From: an uncultured Clostridia bacterium
GTDB taxonomy: Bacteria > Bacillota > Clostridia > Oscillospirales > CAG-272
Assembly (NCBI GenBank): GCA_937895775.1
Contig: CALBLD010000029.1
Location: forward strand, 1 to 5,669
DNA length: 5,669 nucleotides
Direction: 5' to 3'
The notes beneath the pieces are model-generated. The model worked only from the letters and a program-made list of their open reading frames with translations. It searched no databases and was not told the origin of the DNA. Of the stretch, positions 1 to 5,669 are shown piece after piece. Position 1 is the first letter of the stretch; each line of letters starts with the position of its first letter. Both the position numbers and the translations under genes were made by a program.

Positions 1-784
1 TCGGTGGGGCAAGGCGACATCCCGCATCCGATGCCGTCCTTTTCAGCATCCGCTCGCTTTTTCTTATATTATCGGTCATTTCCGATCTGTCTCCGGGCAG
101 GCAGGGGATCGTAATGCAAACGTCCTTTGCCTGTCTGAACACATTTTTTACAATTTCAAGTTCCGACGGAGAAAAACGCTGAAATCCGTCAAAGAAAACG
201 GTGGTATTCCCGAAAAAATCATGCTCATCGAGCAGCTTTGCCGCTCGGCTGAGATCCTCTTCCGGATTATCGTAATTATCATGAAGAAGTGCCAGATCAA
301 GCGTTGTGATCTGGGAAAGATCAAGCAGTTTACGTCTGAGTTTTTCATCCTCATACGGAAGCCCGGCTGCCGCTTTTTCAAGCATCCGGGGAGTAATATT
401 ATACCGCTGAAACTCTTCGACCGTGGATTGCAGCATTTTCAGAAGCGACAGATCGTCGATTGAAACGGCAGCGTATTCGGACAAAAATCCTTCAAGCCGA
501 CGAAGCGTTCTCCACATTACTATGAGCTTTGCGCCTTTTCCGATATAGTGATAGCAAAGTCCTCCGAATTTACGGAAGATCATATTGGAAAGACGGCGAA
601 AGCCCGCAACTTCAATATTAAGACCGCCTCGTCCTTCGACACAGAGTTTTTTTTCGGTCTCGAACACATGCTGTTCGGGAACTATGAGAAATACCTTTTC
701 TCCCTTTTCGGTCAGGCTCCCGATCTTGTCAAAGAGCAGGGTAGACTTTCCGCTCCCTGCTCTGCCGTATATAAATTGCAACAT
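1..784 (-). CDS. addB: AddB (RexB-type) helicase-nuclease subunit B, N-terminal part, truncated by the window edge
   Basis: I read this from the minus strand: an open frame of 261 complete codons that runs off the left end without a stop. AddB pairs with AddA to unwind and resect double-strand breaks and load RecA after Chi recognition, in the cytoplasm. The N-terminus carries the AddB Walker A loop GRAGSGKS (residues 7-14), followed by the family hallmark VPEQ..FE.E (35-44), the segment VAGFRRLSNMIF (59-70), and FFDGF..FSPSELEIV (197-212), which corresponds to the AddB FxDGFxxFTP.Q motif. Full AddB proteins are about 1,100-1,170 residues, so the C-terminal nuclease and iron-sulfur cysteines would lie outside. 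The ATG at 782-784 is fixed by the immediately following Walker A strand and by GGAGG ten bases upstream. It sits 26 bases after the parE-like stop with no terminator between, so co-transcription is likely. addA would be expected beyond the left edge. Confidence 0.93.
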   Translation of the reverse strand, partial: MLQFIYGRAGSGKSTLLFDKIGSLTEKGEKVFLIVPEQHVFETEKKLCVEGRGGLNIEVAGFRRLSNMIFRKFGGLCYHYIGKGAKLIVMWRTLRRLEGFLSEYAAVSIDDLSLLKMLQSTVEEFQRYNITPRMLEKAAAGLPYEDEKLRRKLLDLSQITTLDLALLHDNYDNPEEDLSRAAKLLDEHDFFGNTTVFFDGFQRFSPSELEIVKNVFRQAKDVCITIPCLPGDRSEMTDNIRKSERMLKRTASDAGCRLAPP

Positions 785-794
785 AGAGTACAAA

Positions 795-799
795 CCTCC
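795..799 (-). promoter_or_regulatory. Ribosome binding site of addB
   Basis: GGAGG on the minus strand (plus-strand CCTCC), ten bases before the ATG at 782-784. It decides the addB start and lies entirely within the 26-base gap after the parE-like gene, so addB has its own initiation signal rather than relying on translational coupling. Confidence 0.85.
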
Positions 800-810
800 G
801 TCTGCGTTTT

Positions 811-2814
811 TCAGACATCGACTTCCGTCATATATTTATATCCGTTTTTCGAAATATACTCTTTTCTCTCTTCAAGATTATCTCCGAGAAGTATATCAAG
901 CATTTTTGCCGTTTCTGCGGCATCTGCCTCACAAACGCGGATAAGCCTTCTCGTTGCCGGATTCATCGTTGTCTCCCACATCATTTCGGGGGTATTTTCT
1001 CCGAGTCCCTTTGATCTCTGTATGGTATATTTCAGATTGTCTTTCTCAAGCTTTTTGACTATCTCCTGACGTTCCTTTTCGTCATAAGCGAAGAAAGTAT
1101 CATTTTTTGTATCTATCTGGAAAAGCGGAGATTCCGCTATATATACCCTTCCGACCTTTATGAGTGTCGGAAGAAGTCTGTAAAAGAGCGTCAGCAGAAG
1201 TGCGCGTATCTGATATCCGTCCTCGTCGGCATCGGTACAGATTATGACCTTGCTCCAACGGAGCATATCAAGATTGAAGTTTGCGACATCCTTTTCCTTA
1301 TGCTTGATCTCAACCCCGCAGCCGATAACCTTGAGAAGGTCGGTGATTATATCATTCTTCATGATACGCTCGTATGTTGCTTTAAGACAGTTCAGCGTTT
1401 TACCCCTTACCGGGATTATCGCCTGGAACTCGGCTGATCTGCCGAGCTTACAGGAGGTCAGCGCACTGTCTCCCTCAACGATATACAGTTCACGAAGTGA
1501 GGGATCCTTTGATCTGCATGCAACGAATTTTTCGACACGGTTTGCGACATCAGTTGCACCGATCAGCTTTTTCTTTGTAATATCCCTTGCCGCGCTTGCG
1601 CTTTCACGTATCGTTTTATTGGCAAGTATACGTGCCGCAATCTTTTCGGCATCCGACGGATTCTCGGTAAAATAAACCTCAAGTTTCTGCTTGAAGAAAT
1701 CGGTCATCGCCTGTTTGATAAATTCGTTATCGATCTTCTTCTTGGTCTGATTTTCATAAGAGGTTGCGGTCGAAAAACTGCTTGTTACGAGCACCAGACA
1801 TTCGTCTATATCAGCGAAATTTATTTTGCTGTCGTTCTTTTTATACTTATTATTATCTTTCAGATATTTGTTGACGGCATACAGAAACGCCGCTTTTGTC
1901 GCATCCTCCGGCGATCCGCCGTATTCAAGCCAGCTCGAATTATGATAATATTCGGTCGCGCTTACGGTCGCATCGGTGAAGCAGAATGCGGCTTCTATAA
2001 GAAGTTTGTATTCGGGGAGATCCTCACGATCCCTTCCGCTTGTTTCCTTTGTTATAAACACCGGTTCGGTGATCGCCTTACCGGAAGCAAGCTCACGTAC
2101 TCTCTCCTCTATTCCCTTTTCGTAGTAAAATTCATCGTCCGAAAACTGACCGTCTTCACCTTCAAATTTAAGGACAAAGCGGACTCCCGCATTTACGACC
2201 GCCTGCTTTTTCAGAGTCTCAACGAAATAGCTTTTCGGAATATCTATTGATTTGAATACCTCAAGATCGGCGCGCCATTTTATGACCGTACCGTGCTTTT
2301 TCCCGTTTTTCGGCATATCGGCAACCGCAAGCTGACCGATCGGTTCGCCTTTTCTGAAATGCATTTCGGACACCTTGCCGCCCGCATACGAAAAAACGTC
2401 CATATACTCGCTTGAGCACTGGGTCGCGCAGGCACCGAGACCGTTTGTACCGAGGGAATATTTATACGCAGAGCCGCCGCTGTTATTTTTATATTTTCCG
2501 CTTGCGTAAAGTTCGCAGAAGATGAGATCCCAGTTATACCTTCCCTGCTTTTCGTTCCAGCCCATCGGGATTCCTCTGCCGTCATCCTCTACCTGTATCG
2601 ACTTATCGTTCCAGACCGTTATGGAAATAATGTTTCCGTAGCCCTCACGGGATTCATCAAGTGAATTGGCAAGAATCTCAAAAAAAGCATGCTCGCAGCC
2701 CTCAAGTCCGCTTGTTCCGAGGTACACCTCCGGCTTTCTGCGCACACGCTCTGCCCCTTTGAGACTCTCTATGCTGTCATTTCCGTATTCGGTTACAGTC
2801 GTTTTCTTTGCCAT
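811..2814 (-). CDS. parE: Type IIA DNA topoisomerase B subunit, ParE/GyrB-like
   Basis: A 667-residue ATPase subunit of a type IIA topoisomerase (topoisomerase IV-like), which with a ParC/GyrA-type partner passes one DNA duplex through another. The GHKL ATPase domain is intact: E46 and N50 in FFEILANSLDES, DDGRGIP (77-83), the lid GTNGLGA (122-128) and GT near 175. The transducer carries the QTK loop, QTKKK (356-360). The Toprim domain has EGDSA (447-451), RGKTLN (470-475), the acidic metal site DADEDG (528-533) and SKGLGE (601-606), ending in the usual WETTMNPATRR and LGDN..ER tail. Length matches ParE or a GyrB without the proteobacterial insert. Several blocks depart from canonical GyrB: RKPEVY for RPGMY, and EGDSALTSCKLGR for EGDSAGGSAKQGR. 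This fits the divergent second B subunit of Clostridia, so ParE is preferred to GyrB, although the symbol is by similarity. Start: ATG with AAGGAG seven bases upstream and a strong promoter beyond. No parC is adjacent; addB follows. Confidence 0.93.
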   Translation of the reverse strand: MAKKTTVTEYGNDSIESLKGAERVRRKPEVYLGTSGLEGCEHAFFEILANSLDESREGYGNIISITVWNDKSIQVEDDGRGIPMGWNEKQGRYNWDLIFCELYASGKYKNNSGGSAYKYSLGTNGLGACATQCSSEYMDVFSYAGGKVSEMHFRKGEPIGQLAVADMPKNGKKHGTVIKWRADLEVFKSIDIPKSYFVETLKKQAVVNAGVRFVLKFEGEDGQFSDDEFYYEKGIEERVRELASGKAITEPVFITKETSGRDREDLPEYKLLIEAAFCFTDATVSATEYYHNSSWLEYGGSPEDATKAAFLYAVNKYLKDNNKYKKNDSKINFADIDECLVLVTSSFSTATSYENQTKKKIDNEFIKQAMTDFFKQKLEVYFTENPSDAEKIAARILANKTIRESASAARDITKKKLIGATDVANRVEKFVACRSKDPSLRELYIVEGDSALTSCKLGRSAEFQAIIPVRGKTLNCLKATYERIMKNDIITDLLKVIGCGVEIKHKEKDVANFNLDMLRWSKVIICTDADEDGYQIRALLLTLFYRLLPTLIKVGRVYIAESPLFQIDTKNDTFFAYDEKERQEIVKKLEKDNLKYTIQRSKGLGENTPEMMWETTMNPATRRLIRVCEADAAETAKMLDILLGDNLEERKEYISKNGYKYMTEVDV

Positions 2815-2821
2815 ACCGGCT

Positions 2822-2827
2822 CTCCTT
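2822..2827 (-). promoter_or_regulatory. Ribosome binding site of the parE-like gene
   Basis: AAGGAG on the minus strand, seven bases before the ATG at 2812-2814. It supports this start, which also gives the expected short N-terminal arm before the GHKL domain. Confidence 0.85.
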
Positions 2828-2828
2828 T

Positions 2829-2846
2829 TTCACTGTATTCACTGTA
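2829..2846 (-). repeat. Perfect 9-bp tandem direct repeat at the parE-like transcription start
   Basis: On the minus strand TACAGTGAA occurs twice back to back (2838-2846, then 2829-2837), filling the space between the -10 hexamer and the ribosome binding site. The predicted transcription start falls in the first copy. It is not a dyad, so it does not look like a standard dimeric repressor site. It may be a simple duplication, or a site for a protein that binds direct repeats. Confidence 0.75.
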
Positions 2847-2875
2847 ATTATATCATTTTACACCTCAAAAGTCAA
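2847..2875 (-). promoter_or_regulatory. Sigma-A promoter driving the parE-like gene and probably addB
   Basis: On the minus strand a -35 box TTGACT (2870-2875) is separated by exactly 17 bases from a perfect -10 box TATAAT (2847-2852). Initiation would be near 2840, giving a leader of about 25 bases with no room for a riboswitch. The promoter begins just past the terminator of the upstream operon, so the two transcription units are cleanly separated. Confidence 0.88.
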
Positions 2876-2886
2876 GTACCGGTCAG

Positions 2887-2929
2887 AAAAAAGAAGCCCC
2901 GGGCGGTCGTCAGACCGATCGGAAGCCTC
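2887..2929 (-). terminator. Rho-independent terminator at the end of the YitT gene
   Basis: Read on the minus strand, the segment 2929-2893 folds into a hairpin. An inner perfect 5-bp stem CGGTC/GACCG closes a TGAC loop. Outside it lie a short internal-mismatch region and an outer stem of about 8 bp (GAGGCTTC with GGGGCTTC, three G-U pairs). Six T residues follow at 2892-2887. The stop codon TGA of the YitT gene (2912-2910) lies within the four-base loop, so the left arm of the stem is coding sequence. It probably ends the transcript of the three right-hand genes. On the opposite strand there is no T-run after the hairpin, so it is not clearly bidirectional. Confidence 0.85.
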
Positions 2930-3770
2930 TTCCTATAATTTCACTGCTTGTTGTCACTATTATAAACGACCCGGGATCGATGCTTTTGACGTATTTGCGC
3001 AGCTGAATACTTTCCATACGTTTACAGACCGTATGTATCATATACTTTTTTTCATGCGTATACTGACCGAACGCCTCGTTCACGGTCGCACCGTGATGAA
3101 GCCTTTCTATTATGTAATCCATAATCTTTTCGGGATGCGAGGTAATGATTATAAAATATTTACAGCTGTTGAATTTATCGATCATTTCATCGACAAGAAA
3201 AGCCTTCGCAAAAAGTCCGAGCACCGAAAACAGTCCGGTTTTTACATCGAACACGAAAAACGAGCTCACGGCTATAATGCAGTCGGTACACAGAAGTGCC
3301 TTGCCGACATCAAGCTTTGTGTACTTTTTCAGGATCAGTGCGACTATATCGGTTCCTCCCGACGACGCTTCGCAGTTGAACATCATTGCGGAGCCTATTC
3401 CGGTAAGCAATATCGCATAAACAAGCTCAAGAAACGGCTGATCGGACAGCGGACCTTCAAGTACGACGGTTTTTTCAAGCAAAAATGTCAGTGCCGAAAA
3501 CATCAGACTGCAGTATACGGTCTTGATTCCCGTTCCCTTGCCGAGAAAAACAAAACCGACAATCAGCAAAATGAAGTTTATAACGGCGATAAGCGTTGCG
3601 GGCGAAAGCGGCGTTATCCTGCCGAGCAGGACACCGACGCCGCTCACTCCGCCTGTTGAAAATCCGTTGGGTATTTTGAAGAAGTAAACTCCGACGGTCA
3701 TAAGGGCAACTCCCGCCGTCATAATTACATATTCTTTTATTGCTTTTTTGCTATTTTTCAGAAAAAACAT
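2910..3770 (-). CDS. YitT-family membrane protein (DUF161 membrane region plus C-terminal DUF2179)
   Basis: A 286-residue integral membrane protein of the widespread Firmicutes YitT family, whose transport or regulatory role is not established. A short basic N-terminus is followed by about six hydrophobic segments (near residues 13-33, 58-78, 83-99, 114-132, 158-174 and 177-193). The family signatures are visible: PNGFSTGGVSGVGVLLG (34-50) and its counterpart EASSGGTDIVALILKK (134-149), the paired DUF161 repeats. Residues about 203-284 form the soluble DUF2179 domain, with LHHGATV, HTVCKRME, the SIDPGSFI stretch and GRGF near the end. Length is normal for the family. The ATG at 3768-3770 gives the usual short arm before the first membrane segment, but its ribosome binding site (AAAGAGA) is weak, which fits translation partly dependent on the lipoprotein gene ending 31 bases upstream. 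Several paralogues per genome are common, so I give no symbol. Confidence 0.92.
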   Translation of the reverse strand: MFFLKNSKKAIKEYVIMTAGVALMTVGVYFFKIPNGFSTGGVSGVGVLLGRITPLSPATLIAVINFILLIVGFVFLGKGTGIKTVYCSLMFSALTFLLEKTVVLEGPLSDQPFLELVYAILLTGIGSAMMFNCEASSGGTDIVALILKKYTKLDVGKALLCTDCIIAVSSFFVFDVKTGLFSVLGLFAKAFLVDEMIDKFNSCKYFIIITSHPEKIMDYIIERLHHGATVNEAFGQYTHEKKYMIHTVCKRMESIQLRKYVKSIDPGSFIIVTTSSEIIGRGFRSV

Positions 3771-3787
3771 TTTCGGATCTCTTTTTC

Positions 3788-3823
3788 ACCTATGTAATTA
3801 CCTATGTAAGCGGTTTAAGCGGT
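3788..3823 (-). repeat. Two adjoining short tandem duplications across the lipoprotein stop codon
   Basis: On the minus strand ACCGCTTA occurs twice with a 9-base period (3816-3823 and 3807-3814), and TTACATAGGT occurs twice with a 12-base period (3800-3809 and 3788-3797). The 9-base pair encodes the end of the lipoprotein, PLKPLT. The 12-base pair repeats its TAG stop in the same frame, so two in-phase stops follow one another. Both periods are multiples of three. This looks like replication slippage at the end of a repeat-rich gene. Confidence 0.8.
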
Positions 3824-4326
3824 CCCCATCCGGACGGTTTTGTTGTAACCGGTTGGGTCACGGTCGTTGTGACCGGAGGCTTCTCCGCAGTAGTCGTAAC
3901 CGACGGTTTCACGGTTGTGGTGGTGACGGGCGGCTTCGCCGTTGTGGTAGTAACCCTCGGTTTTGCGGTCGTGGTTGTGACACGCGGTTTTGCGGTCGTG
4001 GTAGTAACGCGCGGCTTTGCCGTTGTGGTGGTTACCGGTGGTTTTGCGGTCGTGGTCGTGACCGACGGTTCTTCGGTCGTTATCGGTTCGGATGTCCGTG
4101 CAGCGGGATCGGATGTTTTTCCATCACCCGTCACATTCGTAGAAGGAGCTGTTGTCTGCGCTCCCGACTGCGAACCGACGGCAGACGTCACGCCCGCACT
4201 TTTCGTCAGATCCGTGATGGTTGTTATGCTGTCATTTGTTTTATTGCCGCATGAGGCAATGACAAAAACAAGTGCCATCGCTGAAAGGGCGGTAATCAGG
4301 CATTTTTTCACAACATTCTTTTTCAT
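3802..4326 (-). CDS. Lipoprotein made almost wholly of a Thr/Pro/Lys repeat stalk, function unknown
   Basis: A 174-residue protein that I cannot assign to a named family. It opens with a clear lipoprotein signal peptide: basic MKKNVVKK, a hydrophobic core, and the lipobox IASC with the lipidated cysteine at residue 26. The mature protein would therefore be anchored in the outer leaflet of the cytoplasmic membrane. Residues 27-88 are a Ser/Thr/Ala/Gly-rich linker with no recognisable domain. Residues 89-164 are nine-residue repeats of the form VTTTTAKP(R/P/S), and the chain ends in SGWGPLKPLT. Such stalks normally carry a binding or catalytic head; none is present here. The start is supported by AAGGA six bases upstream. 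It begins 16 bases after the SGNH gene stop and ends 31 bases before the YitT gene, so the three are probably one operon. A spacer, wall-interacting or glycosylated surface role is conceivable but is inference only. Confidence 0.85.
   Translation of the reverse strand: MKKNVVKKCLITALSAMALVFVIASCGNKTNDSITTITDLTKSAGVTSAVGSQSGAQTTAPSTNVTGDGKTSDPAARTSEPITTEEPSVTTTTAKPPVTTTTAKPRVTTTTAKPRVTTTTAKPRVTTTTAKPPVTTTTVKPSVTTTAEKPPVTTTVTQPVTTKPSGWGPLKPLT
3835..4062 (-). repeat. In-frame 27-bp repeat array encoding VTTTTAKPx units
   Basis: Six consecutive nine-residue units (residues 89-142: VTTTTAKP or, once, VTTTTVKP, followed by P, R, R, R, P, S) are followed by degenerate copies VTTTAEKPP, VTTTVTQP and VTTKPS. 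At DNA level the copies differ mostly at third codon positions for Val, Thr, Ala and Pro, so the peptide is better conserved than the DNA. That points to an old array held by selection on the protein rather than a fresh expansion. Because of this codon pattern the plus strand also stays open here, giving a spurious Val-rich reading frame. Confidence 0.9.
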
Positions 4327-4342
4327 AACATATCCTTATTTT

Positions 4343-5669
4343 TTACTTATTTTCGCTGAAGCTGAGTCCCGAAATTACCGTGCCGGCTGCGTCGAAATAA
4401 ATTCCGACATAACTGCCGTTAAAATGTCTCGTAAGCCGGTTTGTTGCGGCAAGAACTCCGTCAACATACATCGAAACAGTATATTTTTCGCTGTCCCAGA
4501 CAAATTTATAATGCTGTTTTTCACCCACGGCTATTCCGATCTTTCCCTTGGCATTATCCTCCCAGAGAAAATCGGGGCTGTCCTTCGAATACCCTGTCAT
4601 TGATCCCCACGGACATCTGCCGAACACATAATAGTGACCGAAATTATGACCTGCTTCGAGGGTGTCTGCGCCGAATATCACTCCGTTTGAGCATTTATAG
4701 AAATGCTCGTCGGCGGTCGCATTTACCGTCATGTCAAATTCGATCGTTCCGCCGGTAAACTCAATATTTCTGAACATTATGAGCTGGTTGGGAAGCAGTG
4801 ATGTATACGTTTTATTTCCCTGTGCATCGGTATCGATCTTTATTCCGTCAGGCGAGCCAACATTATACAGAATATCCGGGTCCTCCGACTGAACCGGTTT
4901 TATATCCGGATCATATTTATATTTTCCGTCGAGCGCGTCATTGATCCTCTTCTGCAGGGTCTCATATCCCGAATCGTTTATATGGTACACATCTATAAAG
5001 ATCGATTTATTGAGCGAACCGTCCGGAAGCAGAACGATATCATATGCGTCAACGAGAGTGAACCAATCCGAATTTTCCTTCTGATAAAGTGCGAGAAGAT
5101 TATTATACTCGTTTACCTCATCGGCAAGCTCAAGTCTCTTCGGCTGGAGCCACTCGGTTATCATTATTACCTTCAGCTTCGGATTTGCGTTCCGCATAAG
5201 GTCAAACGCCTTTTTGACATAGCGCATGGTTACCGACGGGGTTGTATTCGGAAGATCATTCGAACCGCTCATGACTATCATTGTATCGGCACCGTAGGAG
5301 GACACTTCATCCGCAATCTGTACCCAATACGGAGTATTCGAACCTCCGATTCCCATATTGACGACAGTCCCGCGTCCTTTCAGATGCGTTGCATAGTTTT
5401 TCCAGAGCTGCATATGAGAATGTCCCCATATTACGATATCGGCTTTTTCGGGAACAGTCTGATTTGTCACGGAGATTTTCGAAATTACCGCACCCTCAGC
5501 ATCCGATCTGACGCCGCACTCGGTTCCGTAAAATTCAAGTTTATCTCTCATCACGAGGCAGACCCCGTCGATATATGTCCAGACTGTATTTCCGTTTGTT
5601 ACAAGCGACAGTTTTACCGTTGCTCCCGCGCCATATTTTGCAACAAGAGATGTTTTCTTTATCAGTTTT
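4343..5669 (-). CDS. SGNH/GDSL-type hydrolase flanked by two concanavalin A-like domains, N-terminus outside the window
   Basis: The frame is open to the right edge, giving 441 visible residues (numbered here from the first full codon at 5668-5666). A GTG-ATG pair at 5549-5554 is not the true start: the upstream codons continue the same domain (LVTNGNTVWTYIDGV). Residues 1 to about 67 are the end of a beta-sandwich domain. Residues about 75-245 are an SGNH hydrolase: block I IWGHSHMQLW (nucleophile S84), block II NMGIGGS, block III SGSNDL (N137) and block V DVYHIN (D226, H229). All catalytic and oxyanion positions are present, but the first block reads GHS rather than GDS. Residues about 266-437 form a complete concanavalin A-like (LamG/DUF1080-like) domain, ending with sequence matching the N-terminal copy. 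Such proteins usually deacylate or bind carbohydrate outside the cell. The substrate cannot be told, and the signal peptide, if any, is outside. It is first in the run with the lipoprotein and YitT genes. Confidence 0.87.
   Translation of the reverse strand, partial: KLIKKTSLVAKYGAGATVKLSLVTNGNTVWTYIDGVCLVMRDKLEFYGTECGVRSDAEGAVISKISVTNQTVPEKADIVIWGHSHMQLWKNYATHLKGRGTVVNMGIGGSNTPYWVQIADEVSSYGADTMIVMSGSNDLPNTTPSVTMRYVKKAFDLMRNANPKLKVIMITEWLQPKRLELADEVNEYNNLLALYQKENSDWFTLVDAYDIVLLPDGSLNKSIFIDVYHINDSGYETLQKRINDALDGKYKYDPDIKPVQSEDPDILYNVGSPDGIKIDTDAQGNKTYTSLLPNQLIMFRNIEFTGGTIEFDMTVNATADEHFYKCSNGVIFGADTLEAGHNFGHYYVFGRCPWGSMTGYSKDSPDFLWEDNAKGKIGIAVGEKQHYKFVWDSEKYTVSMYVDGVLAATNRLTRHFNGSYVGIYFDAAGTVISGLSFSENK

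Noticed and set aside
548..1069. Plus-strand open frame across the addB-parE junction
   Set aside because: It is antisense to the addB start and the parE C-terminus, both of which have strong family motifs, and it shows no domain of its own.
2829..2846. LexA/SOS operator at the parE-addB promoter, suggested by two TACAGT half-sites
   Set aside because: The two copies are in direct, not inverted, orientation, and they do not match the GAAC-N4-GTTC-type box used by Gram-positive LexA.
2808..3659. 283-codon plus-strand open frame opposite the YitT gene
   Set aside because: It has no recognisable domain, is rich in Arg, His and Cys as antisense frames often are, and begins inside the promoter region and 5' end of the parE-like gene. 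The minus strand has clear YitT family motifs across the same bases.
3771..3801. A separate promoter for the YitT gene in the repeat-bearing gap
   Set aside because: I see AT-rich hexamers but no -35/-10 pair with acceptable spacing, and the gap is too short to be persuasive.
3740..4603. Long plus-strand open frame with Val-rich VVVVTGGFA repeats, resembling a repetitive surface protein
   Set aside because: It is the antisense of the VTTTTAKP repeat array. The minus-strand reading has a signal peptide, lipobox and ribosome binding site, and the plus frame also runs over the end of the SGNH gene without any recognisable domain.
4343..5554. Taking the GTG/ATG at 5549-5554 as the start of the SGNH protein
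   Set aside because: The frame stays open to the window edge, and the 38 codons before the GTG continue a beta-sandwich domain that matches the C-terminal copy. The gene is therefore cut by the window rather than starting here.

Overview
This 5.7 kb window looks like a chromosomal segment of a Gram-positive, probably gut-associated member of the Clostridia (Ruminococcus/Oscillospiraceae-like). The grounds are an AddB-type recombination protein, the clostridial form of the second type IIA topoisomerase B subunit, a YitT-family membrane protein, a Thr/Pro-rich lipoprotein stalk of the kind common in ruminococci, AGGAG-type ribosome binding sites and a textbook sigma-A promoter. The taxonomy is an inference from protein style; no rRNA or other marker is present.

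All five genes lie on the minus strand, so transcription runs from right to left. The right-hand group (about 5669 to 2887) is a surface-oriented run. It starts with a large protein, cut by the window edge, in which an SGNH/GDSL-type hydrolase domain sits between two copies of a concanavalin A-like beta-sandwich domain. After 16 bases comes a small lipoprotein that is almost entirely a Thr/Pro/Lys repeat stalk. After another 31 bases comes a YitT-family membrane protein with a C-terminal DUF2179 domain. The tight spacing suggests one transcript, ending at a strong intrinsic terminator whose hairpin overlaps the last codons of the YitT gene.

The left-hand group (about 2875 to 1) begins at a well-formed promoter (TTGACT, 17 bases, TATAAT) just past that terminator. 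It encodes a ParE/GyrB-like topoisomerase subunit and, 26 bases later with its own strong ribosome binding site, the N-terminal 261 residues of AddB, the helicase-nuclease B subunit of double-strand break repair. The gene continues past the left edge. Both proteins act on DNA topology and repair, but the usual partner parC is not next to parE here.

The window is densely coding: the only non-coding stretch of any size is the 95-base terminator-promoter region at 2815-2909. I found no CRISPR array, transposon, RNA gene or riboswitch, and no convincing new defence or mobile system. The points most worth a second look are the duplicated-domain SGNH protein with its altered GDS block, the headless repeat lipoprotein between it and YitT, and the parE-addB pairing.
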